Below, one piece after another: positions 1 to 7,050 of a stretch of 9,156 nucleotides of DNA. Within the stretch, counting starts at the first letter, position 1. Each line of letters opens with the position of its first letter. The position numbers and the translations under genes were made by a program. The DNA is from CAMBDR01 sp046597185 (GTDB lineage: Bacteria; Pseudomonadota; Gammaproteobacteria; Burkholderiales; Burkholderiaceae_D): the NCBI GenBank assembly GCA_046597185.1, contig JBKJLF010000361.1, positions 1-9,156 of the forward strand, written 5' to 3'. A model generated the notes under the pieces. The model was given only the letters and a program-made list of their open reading frames with translations. It did not search any database and was not told the origin of the DNA.

Positions 1-77
1 TGTGCATTGGCTTGCGCGCTGGCGGCGAGCAACAGCGCGCCTACAATCGACGATAAAATCAGGGCAGGTGTTTTCAT
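1..77 (-). CDS. Partial gene for an exported protein (signal peptide only)
   Basis: Only the first 25 codons lie in the window; the rest runs off the left edge. The visible residues begin MKTPALILSSIVG and continue with a hydrophobic stretch ending in LLLAASAQANA. This is a standard Sec signal peptide: one Lys at the N-terminus, a hydrophobic core, and an AQA or ANA signal peptidase I site near residues 23-25. The product is therefore probably periplasmic or outer-membrane. The ATG has a weak GGAAA ribosome binding site about 8 bases upstream. The gene is transcribed away from chrA, so the two share the region 78-265. The mature protein is not visible, so no function is assigned. It could be a redox, binding or envelope protein, and nothing here links it to chromate. 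Confidence 0.72.
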   Translation of the reverse strand, partial: MKTPALILSSIVGALLLAASAQANA

Positions 78-109
78 GATGATTTTCCAAAGTGGGTTTA
101 CGAAAAGCG

Positions 110-136
110 TTGGGCAAGAATCAGGCCATTGCCCAA
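110..136. repeat. Perfect 8-bp inverted repeat, possible operator
   Basis: TTGGGCAA at 110-117 and its exact reverse complement TTGCCCAA at 129-136 are separated by 11 bases. A related TTGCCCGA lies 15 bp further on at 144-151. The arms sit between the start of the left exported-protein gene and its best candidate -10 box, in the region shared with chrA. No T-run follows either arm, so it is not an intrinsic terminator. A dimeric regulator site is the simplest reading, but the regulator is unknown. Confidence 0.4.
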
Positions 137-161
137 AAGTAAGTTGCCCGACAATCGCAGC

Positions 162-190
162 ATTATAACGTCAAAAGACCAGCGCTAACC
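162..190 (-). promoter_or_regulatory. Candidate promoter for the left exported-protein gene
   Basis: On the minus strand a perfect TATAAT (167 down to 162) lies about 85 bases upstream of the ATG at 77. The hexamer 17 bases further upstream reads GGTTAG and is a poor -35 box, so the promoter would need an activator or is a chance match. The inverted repeat at 110-136 falls downstream of the expected transcription start, where a bound repressor would block transcription. Confidence 0.3.
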
Positions 191-265
191 CCATCACGAC
201 GCGCTTATGCACTAAAATGGTGGTCGCATATAGCCCCCCATAGCCACACCCACCCTTTATTCAAC

Positions 266-1645
266 ATGACAACACACCTTGACTCTCCACTTGAAACACC
301 CGCCCCGGTTAGCTTTTGGCAAGCCCTGTTATTTTGGTTAAAACTGGGTTTCATCAGCTTTGGCGGCCCGGCGGGCCAAATCGCCATCATGCATCAGGAA
401 TTGGTCGAAAAACGCCGCTGGATCTCCGAAAAACGCTTCTTGCACGCACTCAACTATTGCATGGTGCTCCCCGGCCCGGAGGCGCAGCAATTAGCCACCT
501 ATATCGGCTGGTTGATGCATCGCACTGCCGGCGGCATCATTGCGGGTGGCTTGTTTGTCTTGCCCTCGCTGTTTATTTTGATTGCGCTATCGTGGCTGTA
601 TATTGCCCTGGGCCAGCATGTGCTGGTGGCCGCGCTGTTTTACGGCATTAAACCGGCCATTATTGCCATTGTGCTGCAAGCTTGCCACCGCATCGGTAGC
701 CGCGCCCTGAAAAACCGCGTGCTGTGGGCCATTGCCGCCTGCTCGTTTTTTGCGCTGTTTGTGCTGCAACTACCCTTCCCCTTAATTGTTGCCATCGCTG
801 GTTTGAGCGGTTATCTGGGCGGCAAACTGGCACCAAAGTATTTTCAAGGCGGCGCAGGCCACGGCCAAGCCAATAAACATTATGGCCCGGCCTTGATCGA
901 TGACCATACCCCTAGCCCCGCCCATGCGCGTTTTACCTGGTGGGGCTTGGGGCGCGTAATTCTGGCGGGCCTGCTGCTGGGCCTGTTGCCCTTGGCGGCA
1001 CTCACCCTGTATTTGGGTTGGCAGCACACTTTTACCCAAATGGGCTGGTTTTTTACCAGCGCTGCATTGCTCACTTTTGGTGGCGCGTATGCGGTGCTGC
1101 CCTATGTGTACCAGGGCGCGGTATTGCAATATGGCTGGGTCACGCCGACCCAAATGATTGATGGTTTGGCGCTGGGCGAAACCACACCGGGGCCGTTGAT
1201 TATGGTGGTGGCCTTTGTGGCGTTTGTGGGTGGCTATGTCAAGGCGGTGCTGGGGCCGGAGCATCTGTTTTTGGCGGGCGCACTGGCCGCAACTTTGGTC
1301 ACATGGTTCACTTTTTTACCGTCGTTTTTATTCATTTTTGCTGGTGCACCGCTAGTTGAATCAACCCACGACGATTTGCGCTTTACCGCCCCCTTGGCGG
1401 CGATTACGGCAGCCGTGGTGGGCGTGATCGCCAATTTGGCCCTGTTTTTTGCCTGGCATGTGATTTGGCCCAAAGGCTTGGCCGCACCTTACTCAATGAA
1501 CGGCCTGTTGACGGGTATGGATGGCGTGGCGCTGCTGATGGCATTGGCTGCGGCAGTGGCATTGTTTCGCTTTAAACGCAATGTGATGCAGGTGATTGCG
1601 GGTAGCGCCGTGCTGGGCGTGATCCTGAAAGCGGGGTTGGGTTGA
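266..1645 (+). CDS. chrA: Chromate transporter, long-chain two-domain ChrA (CHR family)
   Basis: ChrA proteins are inner-membrane transporters that export chromate and are thought to use the proton motive force. This 459-residue product has the long-chain form with two homologous halves. The first half carries FGGPAGQIA (32-40) and the NYCMVLPGPEAQQ block (63-75). The second carries FGGAYAVLPY (271-280) and GLALGETTPGPL (300-311). About ten hydrophobic segments are visible, with a hydrophilic linker near 190-225. The ATG at 266 is the only credible start: the frame is open back to 143 but has no other ATG, GTG or TTG. No Shine-Dalgarno sequence is visible, which suggests weak or leader-poor translation. 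No chrB or chrC lies beside it, so it may be constitutive or serve another oxyanion. The family call is firm; chromate as substrate is inferred from the family. Confidence 0.93.
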   Translation: MTTHLDSPLETPAPVSFWQALLFWLKLGFISFGGPAGQIAIMHQELVEKRRWISEKRFLHALNYCMVLPGPEAQQLATYIGWLMHRTAGGIIAGGLFVLPSLFILIALSWLYIALGQHVLVAALFYGIKPAIIAIVLQACHRIGSRALKNRVLWAIAACSFFALFVLQLPFPLIVAIAGLSGYLGGKLAPKYFQGGAGHGQANKHYGPALIDDHTPSPAHARFTWWGLGRVILAGLLLGLLPLAALTLYLGWQHTFTQMGWFFTSAALLTFGGAYAVLPYVYQGAVLQYGWVTPTQMIDGLALGETTPGPLIMVVAFVAFVGGYVKAVLGPEHLFLAGALAATLVTWFTFLPSFLFIFAGAPLVESTHDDLRFTAPLAAITAAVVGVIANLALFFAWHVIWPKGLAAPYSMNGLLTGMDGVALLMALAAAVALFRFKRNVMQVIAGSAVLGVILKAGLG

Positions 1646-1916
1646 GCTAGCTGCCTGCCAGCGGCAATAGCAACCTCACTTGCAGGCCAGCACCCATTGG
1701 GCGCACGCATTGTTTGCACTGTCAAATTGCAATGATTTATTTAAAAATAGGGAATTATGAGGTGGATAGACGCATTTTCCCAACAGAATTGATATTTTCT
1801 CATCATTTGTCACGCTTCCAGCACTCAAGCAAAGCCACTCTATGACATACTGGACTTTGCAGCGCCGAAAAACGATAGGCAATCACTACAAAAATCGTTA
1901 TGCGCATCCACCTACC

Positions 1917-1922
1917 GGGAGA
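1917..1922 (+). promoter_or_regulatory. Ribosome binding site that fixes the TTG start of the receptor gene
   Basis: GGGAGA ends five bases before the TTG at 1928. There is no ATG or GTG in this frame near the signal peptide, so this site is the main evidence for choosing TTG. Confidence 0.75.
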
Positions 1923-1927
1923 ATATT

Positions 1928-4780
1928 TTGGCTAAAATCATCTTACTACGAAAAAGTGTTAGCGCTGTTGCGCTAACCTTGGTATCAACCCAATTCGCAC
2001 TCGCCCAAAGCGACGCCCCCGTTCAAAAAGTGACGGTTACTGGCTCCAACATTAAACGGCTTGACACTGAAACCGCAACGCCGGTGCAAATCGTGCGGCG
2101 CGAAGAAATTCAGCGGCTCGGGGTTAGCTCCGTCAAAGAATTGCTTGACACACTCACCGCATCAACAGGCAGTTTATCCGACTTGGCCGGTAGCAATTCC
2201 TTTGCACCGGGTGCCTCATCTGCCTCGCTACGCAATTTGGGCAAGCAATCGACACTGATTTTACTCAATTCACGCCGGGTTGCGCCGTTTGGGCTGGCTG
2301 ATTACAACGAAGTGTTCACCAATCTGGATTCCTTGCCGCTGGACGCAGTGGATCGGATTGAAGTGCTGCGCAACGGCGGTTCGGCCGTGTACGGTTCGGA
2401 TGCGGTTGCGGGCGTGATTAATATCATCACGCGCACCAATTATCGCGGTTTATCGGCCAAGGTGGACGATGAACGCTCACTCAAAAATAGCTTATTCAAC
2501 TCCCAAAAAGCCAGTATCACCGGCGGCTTTGGTGATTTGGCAGTTGACAAATACAATATTCTGGCCAACCTCGAACTCTACCACCGCAGCAGCGTTATTT
2601 GGCGGCAAGTGGTGGATGATGTCAATTCAGCTTATGGCGATAAATTCGCCACGTTAAAGCCCGGTAGCGGTTTGTCATTTGGTCGTCGTGGCGCACCCTC
2701 CACCTTCAGCTACCCTGGGAACCTGATCGGCCAAGGCCCGATTGCCGGTTGCGCCGTCACCAATACTGCTGGCCTGTGCGTGTTTGACCGCTATAGCCGC
2801 TTTCAAGCCCAACCTTCGGCTGACCGGGCCAATTTATTGGTATCTGGCCACTTCAACCTGGGAGAAAACCTGCAAGGCTTTTCCGAAATATTGTATTCAC
2901 ATACCAAAACCGAATATATCAGCGCCTTCCAAACCTATGGCTCGACCAGTTCCGATGTGATCTGGGGTGATCCCAGCACAGGCTTGGGCCGCGCCTTCAG
3001 CTCCCGCTACTTACCGCCGACTCACCCGCTCAATCAAAGCGGTGACGACATCGAACTACGTTATCGTTTTGCCGATTCGGGCGAAATCCATAAAGCCGAA
3101 GCGTCACAATACCGTGCATTGGCAGGCTTGAAAGGCAACCTGGGCAAGTACGAATGGGAAGCGGCAGTGGGCATCATGGGCGCAAGCTCGACAGACCGCA
3201 GCCGTGGTGGCATTAGTGATAGCGGCTTCAAGGCGGTGATTGGCGACTACACTCAAATCGACGCCAATGGCCGGGTTCTTGACCCCAACTTCTTTAATCA
3301 TGACTATAAAATCGGTCAACCCAATTCAGCGGCGACACTCAACCGATTGTTCCCAGAATACGGCTATGACGGAAAATACAACCAAACATTTATAGACGGC
3401 AAACTAACTGGCGACATTGGTCAAATTGATGGCCGCCCAATTGGCGTGGCGTTTGGTGGCGACTTGCGGCATGAACATTTCGAAATCAGGCCCACAGCCA
3501 ATCTGGCATTAGGCGATATTGTTGGCAACGGCGCAGCCAGCGCCAACGCAGGCCGCAGCTTTGGCTCGATTTATTCTGAAGTCAAACTCCCTGTCACCAA
3601 GGCATTGGAAGTGGAAGCAGCCGTGCGCGCCGATAAATTCCCGGGGTTCAACACCCATATCACCCCCAAACTCGCGTTCCGGCTGGAAGCATCGCCGATG
3701 GTGTTGTTCCGTGGCACGGTTGAAGGCGGCTTTCGGGCACCGAATTTAACTGAAAGCGCACAATCGACCAAATTTGCCTTCGTTACTGCCACCGACCCAC
3801 GTCGCTGCACCCAGGCACAGACTTTGGCGACGGATTTGCGCGCTCGCTCCGATGCCTTGCCTGCCAGTGACCCCAACAAAGCCTTGCTCTCGGCGCGGGC
3901 CGATATCGTTGAACAAAATGAATGCTCTGCAGGCATTGCCAATATCGCGCACAATAATCCGAGCCTGAAACCGGAAACCACGACCAGTTTTACCCTCGGG
4001 GCGGTGTTTGAGCCAGTTAAAGACTTTAATCTGTCGTTCGACTACTGGAATATCAAACGCAAAGATGAAATTAATATTAAGAGCACCGATGATTTGTTAG
4101 CCGCAGAGAGCTCACAAAAGCCGGGCATCATTCTGCGCGCGCCACTCACCAATGACGGCACTTTCACTCCGGCAGAACTGGCACAGTACGGCGTGACTGC
4201 GGGCAAACTGGCTTCAATCAATGGGCAATTTGAGAACATTTCACAAACCAAGACCAGTGGCATTGATGTCGGCAGTGCAGTGCGCCTCAAAACCGCCTAC
4301 GGTAAGCTCGATCTGGGTTTATCGGCCACGTATTTAATTGAATTACGCTCTTTCAGTGAAACCCTGGGCACGTTTGGCGACAATTTGGCGGGGCGCTATG
4401 GCGCACCCAAGGTGGTGGCCAATCTTTCGGCAAGTTTGCAAAAAGGCAAATTCACCAATGGCGTCCGCTGGGTATACCAAAGTGCTACCAGTCTGAATTC
4501 CGACTTTTTTGATACCATTTACACCAATGCAGGTTGCGCCACCAAGCGTTGGACCAATGAAGAATGCGGTGTTGGCCATTATTTCCGGCTTGACTACAAC
4601 TTTAGTTATACTGGCTTCAAAAATACCACCATCAGTGCGTTTGTGCGCAATGTGACCAACCGTCGGCCTGCAATTGACCTGCGTAACCTGGATCGCAACG
4701 GCGGCGGCGTTATTCCACAAGATTCGGAAGATGTGCTGGGCCGCTCACTGCGTTTGACGGCTGAATACAAGTTTTTCTAA
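1928..4780 (+). CDS. TonB-dependent outer-membrane receptor, substrate unknown
   Basis: TonB-dependent receptors import scarce ligands such as iron chelates, cobalamin or oligosaccharides across the outer membrane using TonB-ExbBD energy. The 950-residue product starts with a signal peptide (about 1-26, cleavage after FALA). A TonB-box-like VQKVTVTG (32-39) and a plug domain (about 44-170) follow. The plug includes the hallmark DRIEVLRNGGSAVYGSDAVAG (142-162). The rest is a beta-barrel ending in LRLTAEYKFF, with the terminal Phe expected for Bam-dependent insertion. Three closely spaced cysteine pairs (275/284, 627/666, 870/880) probably form disulfides in extracellular loops. The TTG start is supported by the upstream GGGAGA and the well-placed signal peptide. 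No Fur box, sigma-regulator pair, SusD or transport genes are adjacent, so the ligand cannot be named. The gene is a monocistron with its own terminator. Confidence 0.92.
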   Translation: MAKIILLRKSVSAVALTLVSTQFALAQSDAPVQKVTVTGSNIKRLDTETATPVQIVRREEIQRLGVSSVKELLDTLTASTGSLSDLAGSNSFAPGASSASLRNLGKQSTLILLNSRRVAPFGLADYNEVFTNLDSLPLDAVDRIEVLRNGGSAVYGSDAVAGVINIITRTNYRGLSAKVDDERSLKNSLFNSQKASITGGFGDLAVDKYNILANLELYHRSSVIWRQVVDDVNSAYGDKFATLKPGSGLSFGRRGAPSTFSYPGNLIGQGPIAGCAVTNTAGLCVFDRYSRFQAQPSADRANLLVSGHFNLGENLQGFSEILYSHTKTEYISAFQTYGSTSSDVIWGDPSTGLGRAFSSRYLPPTHPLNQSGDDIELRYRFADSGEIHKAEASQYRALAGLKGNLGKYEWEAAVGIMGASSTDRSRGGISDSGFKAVIGDYTQIDANGRVLDPNFFNHDYKIGQPNSAATLNRLFPEYGYDGKYNQTFIDGKLTGDIGQIDGRPIGVAFGGDLRHEHFEIRPTANLALGDIVGNGAASANAGRSFGSIYSEVKLPVTKALEVEAAVRADKFPGFNTHITPKLAFRLEASPMVLFRGTVEGGFRAPNLTESAQSTKFAFVTATDPRRCTQAQTLATDLRARSDALPASDPNKALLSARADIVEQNECSAGIANIAHNNPSLKPETTTSFTLGAVFEPVKDFNLSFDYWNIKRKDEINIKSTDDLLAAESSQKPGIILRAPLTNDGTFTPAELAQYGVTAGKLASINGQFENISQTKTSGIDVGSAVRLKTAYGKLDLGLSATYLIELRSFSETLGTFGDNLAGRYGAPKVVANLSASLQKGKFTNGVRWVYQSATSLNSDFFDTIYTNAGCATKRWTNEECGVGHYFRLDYNFSYTGFKNTTISAFVRNVTNRRPAIDLRNLDRNGGGVIPQDSEDVLGRSLRLTAEYKFF

Positions 4781-4806
4781 TCGGCCAACATCAGTCTGAA
4801 GCAAGC

Positions 4807-4838
4807 ATGGCGGGTACTGCGGTACTCGCCATTTTTTT
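4807..4838 (+). terminator. Intrinsic terminator after the TonB-dependent receptor gene
   Basis: An 11-bp stem pairs 4807-4817 with 4822-4832 with a single G.U wobble. It is capped by the tetraloop TGCG and followed by a run of seven T (4832-4838). It lies 26 bases after the receptor stop codon. On the opposite strand the hairpin is not followed by a T-run, so it mainly serves the plus strand, although it sits between convergent genes. Confidence 0.9.
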
Positions 4839-4884
4839 GTGACAATGAAAACGCCGGATTTGCGCTGCCAGACCAAAGGCCGCT

Positions 4885-6348
4885 TTAATTCAAATTCACC
4901 GGAATATAGATTCGGCTATTATCGCGCTGCACCAACACGGTAACGCTCTTGGTGGCGCGCTGGACAATGCGTTGCATTTGTTCCGGCGTGGCCACGGGCG
5001 TGCCATTGACGGCGAGAATGATATCGCCATCGCTGATGCCCGCTTGCGCAGCGGTGCCGCCCACCTCTTCCACCAACAAAGCGCCATTCACCCCCAGTTG
5101 GCGCAATTCATTGCGTGATAAAGCACGCACCACAACCGCAAAACGCCCGACGCCGGGCGCGCTGTCGGCCATGGGTGCCACGGTGCGGTCTTCAATTTTA
5201 CCCACGGTGGCCGTCAATTGTTTGCTGCTACCGCTGCGGATAACTTCCAGCGTCACCTGGCTACCCGGTTTCAGGGTTGAAATCAAACCCGGTAAGTCCG
5301 CCGATTGGCGAATTTCGGTCTCGCCCAGGCGCACAATCACGTCCCCTGCGCGCAAACCTGCGCGCTCAGCCGGGCCACCTCGATCAATCCAATTCACCAA
5401 ACCGCCATGTGGTTTTTTCAAACCCAGCGAATCGGCCAGGGCTTGCGTTACGTCTTGCGTGCTCACGCCCAAACGCCCGCGCGTGACCTTGCCGATGCGG
5501 GTGATTTGATCCTGGATTTTCATCGCCATATCAATCGGAATGGCAAAAGAAATGCCTTGAAAGCCCCCCGTTTTGCTATAAATTTGCGAGTTAATCCCGA
5601 TCACTTCGCCACGTAAATTAAACAGTGGCCCGCCCGAATTACCGGGGTTGACGGGCACATCGGTTTGAATGAAAGGCACCACGCTATCGTTTTGCAAAGA
5701 ACGCGATTTCGCACTCACAATGCCCGCGCTCACGCTGTTTTCAAAGCCAAAGGGCGAACCGATGGCCAACACTGGTTCGCCCACGCGCGTGGTGGCAGGG
5801 TTGCCCAATTTGACGCTGGGCAAATCCTTACCGTCAATTTTGAGTACCGCAACATCGGTCAAGCGATCCGCACCCAACACTTTGGCCTTGAATTCTCGCC
5901 GGTCGGTCAGCTTAACCACCACCTCCTGGCCTTGATCGATCACATGGGCATTGGTCAATACCAAGCCATCGTTACTGATCAAAAAGCCCGACCCCAGGCT
6001 TTGCACCACTTGCTGGCCCTGTTGGTTATGCTGCGGCGGGATCGCGCCGAAGCGACGGAAAAATTCATAAAACGGGTCATTACTCAAACCGCGCTGCGAA
6101 CTGCCCAACACGGTAATATTGACCACCGCCGCGCCGTAGCGCTCGACAATGCCGGAAAAATCGGTCGGCACGGCAACAATCGGTGCGCCACTGCTGCCAC
6201 TGCCGCTACTGGCTGCGGGGTTGGGGCTGGCGTGGGCCGAGCCCAAATACGCCAGATCCAGCGCCAAACTCACGGCCCCAGCCAAGGCCAGCAACCTGCC
6301 AGCCTCACGCCAAGGATACGAAAACCACTGTGGTGCAGATTTTTTCAT
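4885..6348 (-). CDS. Periplasmic serine endoprotease, HtrA/Do family (DegP/DegQ/MucD type)
   Basis: This family degrades, and partly chaperones, misfolded envelope proteins in the periplasm. Counting from the ATG at 6348 (487 residues), the catalytic triad is His135 in TNAHVID, Asp165 in LTDVAVLKID and Ser238 in NPGNSGGP. PDZ1 spans about 290-385 and PDZ2 about 400-485, so this is the full two-PDZ form. The N-terminus has a signal-like stretch ending in GSAHA, with one Asp inside the hydrophobic core. A Ser/Gly/Ala-rich linker follows. The LA loop is short and lacks the cysteines of E. coli DegP, closer to DegQ or MucD. The start is uncertain: a TTG two codons upstream (6354) is also possible, and neither start has a good Shine-Dalgarno sequence. 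It follows the Hsp20 gene by 21 bp and is probably co-transcribed with it. Confidence 0.93.
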   Translation of the reverse strand: MKKSAPQWFSYPWREAGRLLALAGAVSLALDLAYLGSAHASPNPAASSGSGSSGAPIVAVPTDFSGIVERYGAAVVNITVLGSSQRGLSNDPFYEFFRRFGAIPPQHNQQGQQVVQSLGSGFLISNDGLVLTNAHVIDQGQEVVVKLTDRREFKAKVLGADRLTDVAVLKIDGKDLPSVKLGNPATTRVGEPVLAIGSPFGFENSVSAGIVSAKSRSLQNDSVVPFIQTDVPVNPGNSGGPLFNLRGEVIGINSQIYSKTGGFQGISFAIPIDMAMKIQDQITRIGKVTRGRLGVSTQDVTQALADSLGLKKPHGGLVNWIDRGGPAERAGLRAGDVIVRLGETEIRQSADLPGLISTLKPGSQVTLEVIRSGSSKQLTATVGKIEDRTVAPMADSAPGVGRFAVVVRALSRNELRQLGVNGALLVEEVGGTAAQAGISDGDIILAVNGTPVATPEQMQRIVQRATKSVTVLVQRDNSRIYIPVNLN

Positions 6349-6369
6349 GGCCAAACATCAAAAGAAGGG

Positions 6370-6870
6370 TTATAAAATCTCCAGCTTATGCGCACCTGCG
6401 AGGCGTTTTTTGGGCAATTGCAATTGCAAAATACCATCAGCAAACTTCGCTTGCGCCTGCGCTTCATCAATTTCAAGTGGCAACTGGATACGGCGTTCTA
6501 ATTTACCATAAAAGCGCTCATTTAAGAGTTGGCGTTCGGGTGCGCTTGCGTTGACGGGGCTTGCGTTGCCTGCGTTGCTTACATCAGGCGCATTGGCTGC
6601 TTGTGCCGCTGGCACCACCTGGCCTTGAATATAAACGTGCTTGCCTTCGATACGCACTTCAAGTTGCTCCTTCTTCACGCCAGGCAATTCGGCCAGCACG
6701 GTATAAGCTTGCTCGCTTTCGGTCACATCCATGCGGATCAAACGGGTTTCCACACTGGCGGGCGTTTCTTTGCGCACAGGAGCGCAGCGTTGCGCTTGAG
6801 GTTGGTGTTGGGCGCGATTAAACATATGTTCCAACAAATCGAAAGCGTCATAGTGGGTTGCAGTTGCCAT
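6370..6870 (-). CDS. Hsp20-family small heat-shock protein (alpha-crystallin domain)
   Basis: Small heat-shock proteins are ATP-independent cytoplasmic holdases that keep unfolding proteins soluble for refolding by DnaK and ClpB. The 166-residue product has a short N-terminal arm (1-40) and an alpha-crystallin domain (about 42-155). Within the domain are AELPGVKKEQLEV (60-72), ERFYGKLERRIQLP (118-131) and the signature ADGILQLQLPK (144-154). The C-terminal LEI (163-165) resembles the I-x-I/V oligomerisation motif. The loop at about 86-112 is expanded by an Ala/Asn/Pro/Ser-rich insert, unlike the short charged loop usual in bacterial relatives. The ATG at 6870 has GGAGA six bases upstream. An RpoH-type promoter lies upstream and the HtrA gene follows directly, so a heat-shock operon is likely. 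I assign no symbol because ibpA and hspA-type naming is ambiguous. Confidence 0.92.
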   Translation of the reverse strand: MATATHYDAFDLLEHMFNRAQHQPQAQRCAPVRKETPASVETRLIRMDVTESEQAYTVLAELPGVKKEQLEVRIEGKHVYIQGQVVPAAQAANAPDVSNAGNASPVNASAPERQLLNERFYGKLERRIQLPLEIDEAQAQAKFADGILQLQLPKKRLAGAHKLEIL

Positions 6871-6913
6871 GTTAATTCTCCAACGTTGATAAGGTTAGGT
6901 GTTGACTACACAG

Positions 6914-6944
6914 CCTATATAGGAGAGAAAAAGGGCTTTTCAAG
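6914..6944 (-). promoter_or_regulatory. Heat-shock (RpoH/sigma-32-type) promoter for hsp20-htrA
   Basis: On the minus strand a perfect CTTGAAA (6944-6938) is followed after 13 bases by TCCTATAT (6924-6917). This matches five of the seven defined positions of the CCCCATnT heat-shock -10 element. Transcription would start near 6910, giving a leader of about 40 bases before the ATG at 6870. The -10 region lies in a perfect palindrome, CCTATATAGG (6914-6923). The match to a known heat-shock gene downstream makes the call fairly strong. Confidence 0.75.
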
Positions 6945-6989
6945 CGCAAAATGAAAGAATTTGAAGAACTATATTTTTGTCGCAAAACC

Positions 6990-7018
6990 CTTGAAAATCA
7001 TCTACTTAAACGCCATAG
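6990..7018 (+). promoter_or_regulatory. Second RpoH-like promoter sequence facing into dgt (antisense)
   Basis: On the plus strand CTTGAAA (6990-6996) is followed after 14 bases by CGCCATAG (7011-7018), which also matches five of seven defined positions of CCCCATnT. A transcript would start near 7025 and run antisense into the 3' end of dgt. No plus-strand gene lies downstream. It may be a chance match: AT-rich intergenic DNA often yields such motifs. Confidence 0.3.
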
Positions 7019-7026
7019 TGGCTCAT

Positions 7027-7050
7027 TTTTATATTTCATTTTATATTTCA
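7027..7050. repeat. 12-bp perfect tandem duplication spanning the dgt stop codon
   Basis: The unit TTTTATATTTCA occurs twice head-to-tail at 7027-7038 and 7039-7050. Being four codons long, it keeps frame. dgt therefore ends DEI-stop, and the second copy reads NEI-stop, followed two codons later by a further in-frame TGA. It looks like a replication-slippage product at the gene's 3' end. Confidence 0.85.

Noticed and set aside
782..1264. 160-codon open frame on the minus strand opposite chrA
   Set aside because: It is antisense to conserved ChrA coding sequence, its composition is biased to His, Gln and Arg, and it has no ribosome binding site or motif.
1646..1690. Intrinsic terminator after chrA
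   Set aside because: Short hairpins such as TGCC/GGCA and GCCTGC/GCAGGC exist, but no T-run follows any of them.
1646..1927. Possible Fur box, promoter or operator upstream of the receptor gene, including AACGAT (1871-1876) / ATCGTT (1894-1899)
   Set aside because: No stretch resembles the 19-bp Fur consensus. The TTGTCA at 1807 has no matching -10 box at proper spacing, and a 6-bp inverted repeat is expected by chance in a region this size.
1900..1935. 11-codon ATG frame (MRIHLPGEYFG) overlapping the receptor start, a possible leader peptide
   Set aside because: It has no Shine-Dalgarno sequence and no run of regulatory codons, and it contains the receptor's own ribosome binding site. Chance is the simpler explanation.
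5665..6375. 236-codon open frame on the plus strand opposite the HtrA gene
   Set aside because: It is fully antisense to a protease with a complete catalytic triad and two PDZ domains. Its product is rich in His, Arg and Gln with no domain, as expected of a shadow frame.
6871..6910. RNA thermometer (ROSE or fourU) in the hsp20 leader
   Set aside because: No leader segment pairs well with the GGAGA ribosome binding site. Only a 4-bp GTGT/ACAC hairpin and the CAACGTTG palindrome are visible.
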